Positions 14,689-23,177 of a DNA stretch of 24,118 nucleotides are shown here, in pieces. Source of the stretch: a virus; the IMG/VR virus record IMGVR_UViG_3300027881_000075, positions 1-24,118 of that record; one strand, written 5' to 3'. The notes beneath the pieces are model-generated. The model was not told the DNA's origin. It saw nothing but the letters and a program-made list of their open reading frames with translations, and searched no databases. Positions within the stretch are counted from its first letter, which is position 1. Each line of letters opens with the position of its first letter. Both the position numbers and the translations under genes were made by a program.

Positions 14689-16436
14689 TCCAATAATGCC
14701 TCAAATTGTCTATAGAATGGGTCGTCAGGCTCAAGTGCTAATTTCCCATCCTCTGGAGCTAAACCTTTACCCCGGTAAAATTGTCCGAATAACGTATAAA
14801 TTCTTTTAAATTCTTCTGCACCTAGAGAGGACCGTTGACTATCTAGCCACATTACAAAATTTTCCTGCTGAACTCGATTAAAGTTGTAGATATCATCCCC
14901 AACGTCAATCTCCATATATCTTGCTGCCTGAGGAACCTCCTCAAAGAACCTGGCATTTACACCACTAACAAAATTATTTGGATTAAAAGCCTTTCTATTG
15001 GCTTCAACATACTCAACCGGTTTGGCATCTGCGCCAAATTGGTTCATATAATTATCCAGACCTCTCTTAAATGCAAGAGCCGCGTCTACTTGATGCTGAT
15101 TACCACCAAGAGCAATAGTAATTTGCCCTTCAAGGTCTACCGCAACATGTGTCCACGTGTACACTTCCTTTAGAGCATTCCTATATGCGTCACTCTCTAA
15201 GGCCTTGGTAACCGCCCCATCAACATCCTTAATTAATTTAAAAGCATCATCACCCGTAATTCTAGCCGGTAACCCAGTAGGCGTCCCGTTAGGGTTCAAT
15301 CCCTGCGATGCACGTGCAATAGTCATTTTTAGCAAAGTAGCCCGATCCCTTACTCTAGCTCGATTACCCGTATATGGGAGAGTAGTTATCGCGCCCCGAT
15401 ACAAACTTAGTACAACTGGATCAGATGTACTAGTTGTACCACCACCCCGCAAAGCGTTAAGAAATGGCCAACCTTGTTGATATGTGATTGCATCAGTATT
15501 AAGTAAATCAGCCACAGTCATTTCATTAAATGGTATATCTGGATTGATATAATCATAAAGCGCTTTATCCGTGTTCTCAGCTTGTCGCTCTCTCTTCTCA
15601 GCTAAGAATTCTCTACGCCTTATATCCATTTGTGAACCCATAGTCCGTGTTTGCTCTGGGGACATGCGTGTTCCGGTACTGTACATGCGCTCTTCGATCA
15701 GATTAATTTGATCCTCGCTATCAGCGGCAAATATCTCATTCTGTATTTCAAGTTGATCAATTCTTGGACCTAAGTCCTTTCGTTGTCTGTCAGCCCATAC
15801 TGGGTCTGCTCCAAGCATTTCTTGCCTTGCGATTATTTTTAAAGCTTGCTCCTCTCTTTGCTCTTTCGGTCCAACGGACGCTATAACATCCCTTATTGCA
15901 TTCTCGGCTGTGGCTTGATTATGCGCTCGACGTTTAGCAAGCGTCGCTTTATTGATGGCAAGAGTACCAGGTGCAAAATACCGTGTACCCATTTCTTCAA
16001 GAAATTCTGCCCGGGCATCATTATTCTTTATCTGGTCCGCCCAATATTGTATAATTTCTTGACCCTGCTTTTGCCACCATTCATCTGCGACATAATGGGT
16101 AAATACCCGAGGCTGACCGATTTCTACTCTCTCGCCTCTAATATCAAGTACAGCGCCAATTTCATATACCGATTCAGTAAGATTATCCGGTATTTCTGCT
16201 GTGGATACTGTATTTGATTCTTCTAATTTGGCCCTAAGTTCAGATAAATCGTTAGCTGCTCCAGCAGTAGATTTACTCAATTGAGTATCAGCATCTTGCA
16301 GAACATCTATTACCGCTTCACCTGTAACGGCTACAAATTCACCTATAGCTGTGCCTAAAGCCTGGTAATTAGGCTGTCGAATATTGCCTAAAGCAAATTC
16401 GCCTACTGGTTGTTGGGCTATGTCAGGTATCTTCAT
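14685..16436 (-). CDS. Internal virion protein, gp15-position
   Basis: A 583-aa, mainly helical protein, rich in charged residues, with no signal peptide or membrane segment. It lies between the gp14-like and the giant gp16-position genes, the place of the T7 ejection protein gp15, and its size is near the T7 protein (747 aa) though shorter. I see no enzymatic motif. The call is by position and general character, not by recognised domains. The gap to the gp14-like gene is 2 nt; the stop overlaps the next start as ATGA. Confidence 0.65.
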   Translation of the reverse strand: MKIPDIAQQPVGEFALGNIRQPNYQALGTAIGEFVAVTGEAVIDVLQDADTQLSKSTAGAANDLSELRAKLEESNTVSTAEIPDNLTESVYEIGAVLDIRGERVEIGQPRVFTHYVADEWWQKQGQEIIQYWADQIKNNDARAEFLEEMGTRYFAPGTLAINKATLAKRRAHNQATAENAIRDVIASVGPKEQREEQALKIIARQEMLGADPVWADRQRKDLGPRIDQLEIQNEIFAADSEDQINLIEERMYSTGTRMSPEQTRTMGSQMDIRRREFLAEKRERQAENTDKALYDYINPDIPFNEMTVADLLNTDAITYQQGWPFLNALRGGGTTSTSDPVVLSLYRGAITTLPYTGNRARVRDRATLLKMTIARASQGLNPNGTPTGLPARITGDDAFKLIKDVDGAVTKALESDAYRNALKEVYTWTHVAVDLEGQITIALGGNQHQVDAALAFKRGLDNYMNQFGADAKPVEYVEANRKAFNPNNFVSGVNARFFEEVPQAARYMEIDVGDDIYNFNRVQQENFVMWLDSQRSSLGAEEFKRIYTLFGQFYRGKGLAPEDGKLALEPDDPFYRQFEALLE

Positions 16437-16438
16437 TA

Positions 16439-16834
16439 TTACGTCGGATAAAGTGATATACCAGTTTGAATACCGCCAGTGACGGACTTATATGTACTAG
16501 TTTGTGCTTGAACATCAGCAACTTTTATGCCAATTCTACGAGCTTCCTTAGCGAACTTCTCCATCCAATCAAGTTCCTTCTTAAATTCCCGAGCCATCGT
16601 GTCCAGAACCCCTTGTGCAGTAGACCCACCAGCATGCAGAACACCTGCAGTTTCACTAAGTGCCTTAGCAGCGCCCTTAGTTTGTTCTTGCTCGAATTCA
16701 CGTCGACGAATCTTCTCAAGATTGTCCAAATATGCAAGTTCAGCTGATTGTTTATCGGCCTTCTTTTGCTTCCCAGCGCCCCATATTCCACCAATGGCTT
16801 GAGCAAGTCCGAGTGCAATAGCTACAAATTCCAT
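16439..16834 (-). CDS. Internal virion protein, gp14-like
   Basis: A 131-aa protein with an Ala/Gly-rich hydrophobic N-terminus (FVAIALGLAQAIGGIWGAG, residues 3-21) followed by a charged helical body (about 22-110). This layout is shared by T7 gp14-type ejection proteins that enter the outer membrane on infection. Start ATG 16834 shares a base with the stop of the tail tubular A gene (TAATG). The call rests on layout and gene order. Confidence 0.7.
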   Translation of the reverse strand: MEFVAIALGLAQAIGGIWGAGKQKKADKQSAELAYLDNLEKIRRREFEQEQTKGAAKALSETAGVLHAGGSTAQGVLDTMAREFKKELDWMEKFAKEARRIGIKVADVQAQTSTYKSVTGGIQTGISLYPT

Positions 16835-17445
16835 TACCGCGTCCTCGTACCTGTGAGTAGGTTGCTCTGAATCCTCTCCGTTCTTCCTTGTCTGCCCTCA
16901 GAGAATTGTGCCTCAGCAAGTTTAGCGATATACATTAACTCCATTTCTTCTTTCAATTTTCTATTTTCAGTGAAAGTTAACGCTGTATCAGCTGCAAGTC
17001 TAGCAGCTAACGCATGCACGAACGAAGCCGAAAATAAATCAGTATTCGCTATTTGGATAATGAATATACAATGTATCACATCCTCTCTTGCAAGGATATG
17101 ATTACCCTCCCGTATCCAGTCAGCATTTACACCGACCCGGGACCTAACTTGACTAAATAAGGTAGCGCCAGTGCTTTGTGGCCTTAATACCCTGTGTACA
17201 AATAATACGTCACTTGGGATTAAAAACTGATTAGCAAATCCAAATGGAGGCGGTGTAGCTACAGGAGACAATATTTGCCGCCTAGTCGCGAAATTCCAGG
17301 CACTGTCATTCAATACCTTATCACGGGATAGGGCATAATTGGCATTCATGACAATCGCTTCATTCTGATTGTCACCTAAAGCATTAATCAAATTCTGACC
17401 CAGCCAAGATAGGGCAAGATTCACTATTTGTACTTCGTTAGCCAT
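16834..17445 (-). CDS. Tail tubular protein A-like adaptor (gp11-like)
   Basis: A 203-aa protein with the typical opening of T7 gp11-type adaptor proteins: EVQIVNLALSWLGQNLI, followed by NANYALSRDKVLNDSAWNFATRR, LIPSDVLFVHRVLR and a C-terminal LAARLAADTALTFTENRKL helix. It would form the ring between portal and tail nozzle. It comes after the nozzle gene in transcription order, reversed with respect to T7 gp11-gp12. TAATG junctions on both sides. Confidence 0.85.
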   Translation of the reverse strand: MANEVQIVNLALSWLGQNLINALGDNQNEAIVMNANYALSRDKVLNDSAWNFATRRQILSPVATPPPFGFANQFLIPSDVLFVHRVLRPQSTGATLFSQVRSRVGVNADWIREGNHILAREDVIHCIFIIQIANTDLFSASFVHALAARLAADTALTFTENRKLKEEMELMYIAKLAEAQFSEGRQGRTERIQSNLLTGTRTR

Positions 17446-19946
17446 TATACTTCCTCAGAGACAACCTTACCAAATATACCGGTTATTTCCGTAATTATTG
17501 GTTTATCCTGCGTTATTTCCAAATCTCCCTCACCGGAACCTAGATCTACAATTTCTGTATCACCGGTAATCAGTGGCTCGCCTACTCCCATTGGCGCAGC
17601 TGGAGTACGATCCTTAGCTGCTATGCCCTCAATTATAGGTACTGGAGAATCATTAAGTCTCGCAAAGACCTTATTCCAACGACGCTTGGACGACTGAGAC
17701 GTACCTCTCTGACTAACCCCTTCAAGTGATAGCAACTGGCAATCATTATTGTAAAATAATCCTAAGTAAGCTGTGTGTCCTGCCGCCCATGATTCAAGTG
17801 GACTTGAAACTCCCGCGATTACCGTAACATTTGGGTGTACAGTATAGGAAAATTCTAAGGTTGTGAGGTCTAGACGTTCAACCACGACATTTACACTTTG
17901 ATCTGTTAATTCATCAATATCTGAACATGTAAGAGTAATAGGATCAATTGAGCGAATCGCGTATGAATCCAATGACGGTTTTAATCCGGATTCGAAACCT
18001 AATACCTCATGCCCGGGTTTTTGTGTACCTGGAAATCCAACCCGATTAACGATCATCCAAAGTTTTGCGCCTGTTGATGTGTTAATTTTAGTTATATCCA
18101 TGATCTGGTTTACAGTCTGGATATTGTTATCACTTTGATTTCCTAATCCGGGCTTAGATTCATCGCCCGACAGCCTATTTCCATTAAATGAGGTTGTATA
18201 ACGCCACCACCCTATAACATCTTCTGGATAAAAGAAGGTAGCCATACCCATTGAGCCATCAGCTAGCAGAAAACATGCCTGATACCCCGGTTCATCAAGA
18301 TAAACCATCCGACGAACAGGAGAACCAAAAATGTCTTGTGCTAACAGACTTAGTTCCTTACCGTCCCAACCAAAATTAGTGCCGCCTTCATCCGCAAACG
18401 TTCTTACCCTCTTTCGACTATTCGATGTGTAAACCATATCGCGGCCAACGGCTATAGGCTGCACACAATTTGATCCCCAATCTGTCTGCTTTGGAAATGA
18501 GAAATCGTCAAAGGCAATGACACCTTGTTGTGATGTTCCAATAACCTCGGATATATCAGTAAGTATTACTAGTTCCTTTCTACTAGTTAAAGTTTCAATA
18601 TTTCCAGACGACGATAACGGGAATAAAAGTGGATCATCTTTAGATGATGGGGCTACATTATTAAAATCTCGATAATTCCCAGACCTTGATGCCCATAAAG
18701 TAGCCGGATTATTGGGAGAACCGCCCAACCAAAGCCTTCCCTCATGGAAAGCACATGATACAGGGAAATTACCAGCAGCCCAAGTATTCGGTGTTGGAGC
18801 TACAAATACAGTTGGTAATGTAATAGTGGATAATGCCTCAAATGTCCACTCACCAACATCAAGTCTTAGCCTATGAGTCTCGACCTCTGGATGCGTAAAA
18901 TACGCTACCTTCTCGCCTGGGTCCATACAAAATTGTAAACACTCTAATTGCGCTGCTGTATAGGGCGATGCAAATTCAACTGTTGACCCTGACCCACCCG
19001 CTAACGGTGCGGTCCATTGTAATACACCTATATCCATCGTTAACTTCGCACTAAACGCTGGTGGAGTTCGTAAATCAGGCACAGGATCAGTAGTACCGGT
19101 CCAAAATAATCCAATTGATATATATAAGGAATTATTACCAGCGCCCGGGACAAAATTAAAAGTAGTGTCTACATATACTAAATCAGCACCAATAATAATA
19201 TCACTTGTAAAAACATCGGATAAACCCTTAGCCGTACCAATCTGTACTCTTATAACAGGATCAGGGAGTGGTAAACCCCCTAGAATCCCTATCCTAGTGC
19301 CTAAAAAATCAGTCTCAAATAAAGTTTTCCACCTAATAATCAATTCATTAAGCAAAAGTTCAGAACCAGCTGGGATAGTGATTGGAGCTATGACCCCATT
19401 TTCAAGCGCAATGCCATGAAACCCATCAGGTGAATCATCTGTATTACATTGTAATTTAATAAATGCTTGTGGGAGACCTTGCCAATAGGGGCCATTATGA
19501 TCAGAAACGGCTCGACCCGGATCAGTATGAAAGACAGATTTATCCCGATCTGGGTCCCAAGTTGTGCTTGGAAATCCAAGATTCCACATGGGATCAGGGA
19601 TTAAGTTACCTGTAACACCACCAACAATCGGTGCACCACTGATAGAATTACGGAGAATTATGGTATCTTCACCGACCTCGACAATAATATCTTCATCCAG
19701 GCCGCGCTGAAATGTGAATACACGTAAACCTTCAGCACCGGGTGTTCCCGATATCCAATTATCAGGGTCTACCGCCTCAACAAATCGGGAACCTTCACGC
19801 ATACGAATTGGCCCCTGGACTAACGGATACCAATTTCTTGCCCGTTTTAAGCCAGCTTTATAGGCATCCGCCGATACACGGCTACGTATCCGTGCATCAA
19901 TTTCCCCGGCAGCGAAGGATTCTTGTATGGGTGATACACGGGCCAT
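17445..19946 (-). CDS. Tail tubular protein B-like nozzle (gp12-like)
   Basis: An 833-aa protein with the classic opening of podoviral nozzle or stabilisation proteins (MARVSPIQESFAAGEIDARI, then RNWYPLVQGPIRMREGSRFVE). The body is beta-rich with LamG-like and propeller-like parts; FHEGRLWLGGSPNNPATLWA and SRSGNYRDFN are typical of the family, as is the region with QTDWGSNCVQPIAVGRDMVY. It forms the distal tail tube. TAATG overlaps at both ends couple it to its neighbours. Confidence 0.88.
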   Translation of the reverse strand: MARVSPIQESFAAGEIDARIRSRVSADAYKAGLKRARNWYPLVQGPIRMREGSRFVEAVDPDNWISGTPGAEGLRVFTFQRGLDEDIIVEVGEDTIILRNSISGAPIVGGVTGNLIPDPMWNLGFPSTTWDPDRDKSVFHTDPGRAVSDHNGPYWQGLPQAFIKLQCNTDDSPDGFHGIALENGVIAPITIPAGSELLLNELIIRWKTLFETDFLGTRIGILGGLPLPDPVIRVQIGTAKGLSDVFTSDIIIGADLVYVDTTFNFVPGAGNNSLYISIGLFWTGTTDPVPDLRTPPAFSAKLTMDIGVLQWTAPLAGGSGSTVEFASPYTAAQLECLQFCMDPGEKVAYFTHPEVETHRLRLDVGEWTFEALSTITLPTVFVAPTPNTWAAGNFPVSCAFHEGRLWLGGSPNNPATLWASRSGNYRDFNNVAPSSKDDPLLFPLSSSGNIETLTSRKELVILTDISEVIGTSQQGVIAFDDFSFPKQTDWGSNCVQPIAVGRDMVYTSNSRKRVRTFADEGGTNFGWDGKELSLLAQDIFGSPVRRMVYLDEPGYQACFLLADGSMGMATFFYPEDVIGWWRYTTSFNGNRLSGDESKPGLGNQSDNNIQTVNQIMDITKINTSTGAKLWMIVNRVGFPGTQKPGHEVLGFESGLKPSLDSYAIRSIDPITLTCSDIDELTDQSVNVVVERLDLTTLEFSYTVHPNVTVIAGVSSPLESWAAGHTAYLGLFYNNDCQLLSLEGVSQRGTSQSSKRRWNKVFARLNDSPVPIIEGIAAKDRTPAAPMGVGEPLITGDTEIVDLGSGEGDLEITQDKPIITEITGIFGKVVSEEV

Positions 19947-20329
19947 TATGTTTGAGCATCAACGTTAGCTTTAAGGGCCGCGTTTACTTGTGCAGCCGTA
20001 CGATCCGGAAGCGAATGCAAGGTACGAAGAATATTGAATTCGCCTGGAAGCATATCAACTAAAGCTCGTACAACCCGCTCAACATCAATTTGAGATTTAG
20101 CAGCGTCTTTCTCAGTGGTAAGTTTTGCTGCCGCCAGTGCCGCGTCAATTGTCGCCTGTTCTCCCACCGAGGCAAGCGAAACAACATCACCGGTTATAAC
20201 CCAGTATATAGTGGGTTGACCGGCCACTGCCGTAAGATCAGGATTAATGATCCAATCAGCAACCGGAAAGTCGGGTGTATGCGCCGACGTTCGAAATTCT
20301 TTAGTCGTCCTATTAAGTACGGATGCCAT
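19946..20329 (-). CDS. Small virion-region protein, 127 aa
   Basis: A 127-aa protein with a beta-type N-terminus (ADWIINPDLTAVAGQPTIYWVI) and helical C-terminus ending in FNILRTLHSLPDRTAAQVNAALK. Proteins with similar ends sit just before nozzle genes in several short-tailed phages, but I know of no defined function. GGAAG about 6 nt before ATG 20329 supports the start. The stop overlaps the nozzle start as TAATG. Confidence 0.6.
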   Translation of the reverse strand: MASVLNRTTKEFRTSAHTPDFPVADWIINPDLTAVAGQPTIYWVITGDVVSLASVGEQATIDAALAAAKLTTEKDAAKSQIDVERVVRALVDMLPGEFNILRTLHSLPDRTAAQVNAALKANVDAQT

Positions 20330-20340
20330 GCTAATCTTCC

Positions 20341-21030
20341 TTATTTAAAACCAAACCCGGGACCTTCCTCGTAATTAGATACCGGAGCACCAAAGCTTCC
20401 TGCAAAGCTAATTTTATTCGGACCAACATCTATCGGACTCTTTGCCGATACAAGTGTCCCCGGTTCCCTATCATTTTGGGGCGACCTAAATAAAAGTCCT
20501 TCAACGATACCGTCTTTGCCTTGCGTTGTAAAAATAGTCAGCCATTCAGCAGGTGTTAAGATCCTATTATAGACCCTAGCATCTGCTGTAGAGGCATCAA
20601 TTTGATCGGCCCCTCCATCTTGCCCCGGTATCGCTAAATCCAATACAGAAGCATGTAATCCCCCAGGTTGATTCCCCGGCCCAGCATCTAATATTCCGTC
20701 TAGCCAGAAATTAATATCCGTACCATCGTAGTCCATACCTACAAGATACCATCTGTCCAAAGAAATGGTTGTATTACTACTAAGACTTAATTGGTCAGCC
20801 CCGGTAGTCGATATTCTGGCCCTATACTCCAATGGGGCATCACTGGCTGAAATTCTCCACGCTCGGTCGCTTCCGCCCCATATAGAGAATAACGTTCCAC
20901 CGGCCCCTGGATTACCCCCTCCGCTATACTGATTTACCCATAGCAGGGCTGATATGGGGTCATTCCGCAGCGCCGCTAAATTATTAAAATTAAAGGAGCT
21001 ACCATCGTTGTCGTTTGATCGAATTCCCAT
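20341..21030 (-). CDS. LamG / concanavalin A-like lectin-fold protein
   Basis: A 229-aa jelly-roll protein. LamG-like signs: SALLWVNQYSGG, WYLVGMDYDGTDINFWLDG and the C-terminal ADARVYNRILTPAEWLTIF, close to the family's conserved end. Such domains bind carbohydrate, or decorate capsids and fibres. Its place between fibre-like and tail genes suggests a virion surface protein. Start ATG 21030 shares a base with the stop of the upstream gene (TAATG); a longer reading to 21066 overlaps that gene and is rejected. Confidence 0.75.
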   Translation of the reverse strand: MGIRSNDNDGSSFNFNNLAALRNDPISALLWVNQYSGGGNPGAGGTLFSIWGGSDRAWRISASDAPLEYRARISTTGADQLSLSSNTTISLDRWYLVGMDYDGTDINFWLDGILDAGPGNQPGGLHASVLDLAIPGQDGGADQIDASTADARVYNRILTPAEWLTIFTTQGKDGIVEGLLFRSPQNDREPGTLVSAKSPIDVGPNKISFAGSFGAPVSNYEEGPGFGFK

Positions 21031-21902
21031 TACGTGAAGCTCATTAAGAGAGATAGAAGCGCCCAATCACCCACTAAATCGTCGTTTGGATGTGTGGGAT
21101 TTCTTGAATACTCAAATTGTACGTAATCCCCGGCTGTAAGACCCATAAAAGCGAGAGTAATCGTTTGCGAATCATACTGAAAATTCTCGTTTGTCGGAAT
21201 ATTAATATCGTTCATGCTGAATTGTGTGTTTGGTGGGGCGGGAACTGCTGCATTGTCACCAATAGTACGAAAATGTATCCTAGGTGAAACTACTGCAGCT
21301 ACTCCGGGCGCTGTTTCGGCACGACTCACAGCATTAAATACCATTGATGTAGCACCTACGGGAATCCTAAATTGTATACCTACTCCCTCCGCAACAGCAT
21401 CATCAAATAGCCGAACCGTCAGGGCCGCGTTATTGCTATCCGCAGCCGCAGGAGCAAGTGCTTGAACATTCCAATCAGCATTATTTGGATTCTGAAAATC
21501 ACTAGCATTATATAGATATTCTGGTAGCCCACCACCGCCACCAAGAGCAGCAATCGCTTGTGCGACACGCTCTGCTGTCCAGATGCGGTCATTTGTCGCA
21601 GTACCGGCTTCAGCTTCGGCCTGTGACACCGTTGCCAGATCGGTCAATTGTGCACGAAGAATAGCAAGAGCAGCCTGATGCTGAGTTACTGCACTTTGAG
21701 GCACGTTGGCATCTGGGATATTGGCCCACGTAACAGCCGCCGAGAGGTCATTAACTTCCGGGGGAGGCGGGGGAAAGACAATTAAGCTCAATATCTGGGT
21801 TAGTGTGGTTTGAAAATCAACACCGGCCTTATTCGTTGCAAAACTATCAGTCCCTGCGGGGGCTGGATTCGGTGGTGCTGCTGAAATTTTAAGATCGGGC
21901 AT
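21030..21902 (-). CDS. Putative head-fibre / minor structural protein
   Basis: A 290-aa protein opening with MPDLKISAAPPN, PAGTDSFATNKAG and TLTQILSLI, an adaptor-like N-terminus seen in many phage fibres. A second common fibre motif follows: VSQAEAEAGTATNDRIWTAE with VAQAIAALGGGGG (about residues 105-145). The last 150 residues look like a beta-sandwich. It is probably displayed on the capsid or tail. ATG 21902 is preferred over 21926 because 21926 lies within the upstream gene. Confidence 0.65.
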   Translation of the reverse strand: MPDLKISAAPPNPAPAGTDSFATNKAGVDFQTTLTQILSLIVFPPPPPEVNDLSAAVTWANIPDANVPQSAVTQHQAALAILRAQLTDLATVSQAEAEAGTATNDRIWTAERVAQAIAALGGGGGLPEYLYNASDFQNPNNADWNVQALAPAAADSNNAALTVRLFDDAVAEGVGIQFRIPVGATSMVFNAVSRAETAPGVAAVVSPRIHFRTIGDNAAVPAPPNTQFSMNDINIPTNENFQYDSQTITLAFMGLTAGDYVQFEYSRNPTHPNDDLVGDWALLSLLMSFT

Positions 21903-21904
21903 GA

Positions 21905-22270
21905 TTATGGTGCCTCTGTCAACCAAACTCCGCCACTTTCAGTGGCCCAAGCATCAGTTGATCCTTCTAGTTGCCAATTACTTACACCGGGGCCACCAGC
22001 AAAGGTGCCACCAGCTTCCCAAAATTCTTTTAACTGATCATTCAAAGAGCCACCGAACCCATTGAGCGTCAATACCTGCGCCCACATGTCATTGACATGC
22101 CCGGGAGTAGCACCCTGAAAGATCAGCATGTTACGAATACGATCATTGAGCGTAGCACCGCTACCACCCTGCGTTAATGTCCACTCAAACAGCAGATCAT
22201 TGGTGGTGGGAGGTACTAAGGGTAATTGCGCCCGTAGCGCCTCGAAACGCGCATCGGAAATATGGGGCAT
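21905..22270 (-). CDS. Unknown structural-region protein with internal repeat, 121 aa
   Basis: No family recognised. Two copies of a roughly 30-residue unit are visible: NDLLFEWTLTQGGSGATLND and NDMWAQVLTLNGFGGSLND, each followed by a short hydrophobic helix. The C-terminus is Trp- and Gly-rich (WQLEGSTDAWATESGGVWL). AGGGG stands 6 nt before ATG 22270. Its place among head and fibre genes suggests a virion component. Confidence 0.6.
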   Translation of the reverse strand: MPHISDARFEALRAQLPLVPPTTNDLLFEWTLTQGGSGATLNDRIRNMLIFQGATPGHVNDMWAQVLTLNGFGGSLNDQLKEFWEAGGTFAGGPGVSNWQLEGSTDAWATESGGVWLTEAP

Positions 22271-22279
22271 TAATAGCCC

Positions 22280-22636
22280 CTAGGTGCTTTCATCAGTCGC
22301 GACTTCTTTACTTTCCGCGACTTCGGCACTACTTTCGACCGTTTCCTCAGCTTTGACCTCTTCGGTCTCGCCGTGCTGTATTGTCTCGCCATCCTGTGGC
22401 TCCTCATACTTAGCCAGTTTTTGAGCTTGATCAGCGACCTTTAGCCGCAGAGCCTGGACCTCGGCATTTTCCTCGACCGCCAAGGTCACTTCTTCCCTGC
22501 CATCAATATGAGCCAAGATTTTCTCAAGACTCTGTGGCGTCATTGGAATACTATTAGCAATTACCTCTGCTGGATAGCCTTCCTTATGCATCTTTTTAAT
22601 CCGATGGAACTGGCGAACGTTTGCTCCTACTCTCAT
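22280..22636 (-). CDS. Unknown 118-aa protein with HTH-like head and acidic tail
   Basis: Residues 1-47 are basic and helical, with a helix-turn-helix-like pattern (MHKEGYPAEVIANSIPMTPQ). The last 40 residues are strongly acidic, Glu-rich and probably disordered. Such a split charge suggests a head-region accessory or scaffold-like role, but I cannot assign one. AGGAG lies 9 nt before ATG 22636. It follows the gene after the capsid gene. Confidence 0.6.
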   Translation of the reverse strand: MRVGANVRQFHRIKKMHKEGYPAEVIANSIPMTPQSLEKILAHIDGREEVTLAVEENAEVQALRLKVADQAQKLAKYEEPQDGETIQHGETEEVKAEETVESSAEVAESKEVATDEST

Positions 22637-22660
22637 GGAGATTTACTCCTTATTGTAGCC

Positions 22661-23110
22661 TTAATTTAGTTTCAGGATTGCTTCCTGGAACAGTTCGGCG
22701 GCACGTCGAATGACACTTCCGATATTCTCGGAATTACCTGCCGGATAGAAGCCGGTGTCGTAGGCAATAACGGCATCGTCTTCTGTTAAAGCTGGGACAG
22801 CAGCTGCATTAGCAACAGCATATCCTTCTGCATTTGGTGGGGCACCACTAACGAAAGTAACCGCCAGTGGACCATTCGGGTATTGCGCTTCTCTGAGTTT
22901 CTCTCGAAGCACTTCAAGCGCTGTAGCGGCTCGCTGATTACTGCCAACTGGAGCAACTCCAGGGGCTAAAACTGTGTGATCCGCTTTAACATTATCGCCT
23001 ACAGCGATTATGAGTTCACCTGCACCAACGGTAATAGCCCCTGCTGCTTCAACTGCTACTACCATACTGGGTTTCGAATCAGCAATACCGCTAACTGTGA
23101 TTTTATCCAC
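22661..23110 (-). CDS. Unknown 149-aa protein next to the capsid gene, possible decoration protein
   Basis: Unrecognised. It is Ala/Val/Gly-rich with beta-type N-terminal half (VVAVEAAGAITVGAGELIIAVG would be one sheet region, about residues 17-38) and a C-terminal helix (IRRAAELFQEAILKLN). A capsid-decoration role is only suggested by its place just after the major capsid gene. I chose GTG 23110, with GGAG 6 nt upstream, rather than the longer reading from 23224, which would run backward through the terminator and into the capsid gene. Confidence 0.6.
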   Translation of the reverse strand: MDKITVSGIADSKPSMVVAVEAAGAITVGAGELIIAVGDNVKADHTVLAPGVAPVGSNQRAATALEVLREKLREAQYPNGPLAVTFVSGAPPNAEGYAVANAAAVPALTEDDAVIAYDTGFYPAGNSENIGSVIRRAAELFQEAILKLN

Positions 23111-23116
23111 TATCTT

Positions 23117-23120
23117 CTCC
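23117..23120 (-). promoter_or_regulatory. Ribosome binding site setting the GTG start
   Basis: GGAG on the - strand, 6 nt before GTG 23110 and only a few nt after the U-tract of the terminator. It decides the start of the 149-aa gene. Confidence 0.55.
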
Positions 23121-23123
23121 GGT

Positions 23124-23151
23124 AAAAACGGGGTCCCGATAACGGGACCCC
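23124..23151 (-). terminator. Intrinsic terminator after the major capsid gene
   Basis: On the - strand GGGGTCCCG, a TTAT loop and CGGGACCCC form a perfect 9-bp GC-rich stem followed by GTTTTT. It lies 26 nt after the capsid stop. It is placed like the T-phi terminator after T7 gene 10 and would give more capsid mRNA than downstream mRNA, with read-through feeding the remaining late genes. Confidence 0.85.
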
Positions 23152-23177
23152 AACTCACACTTCGCCAGAAGTACGGG

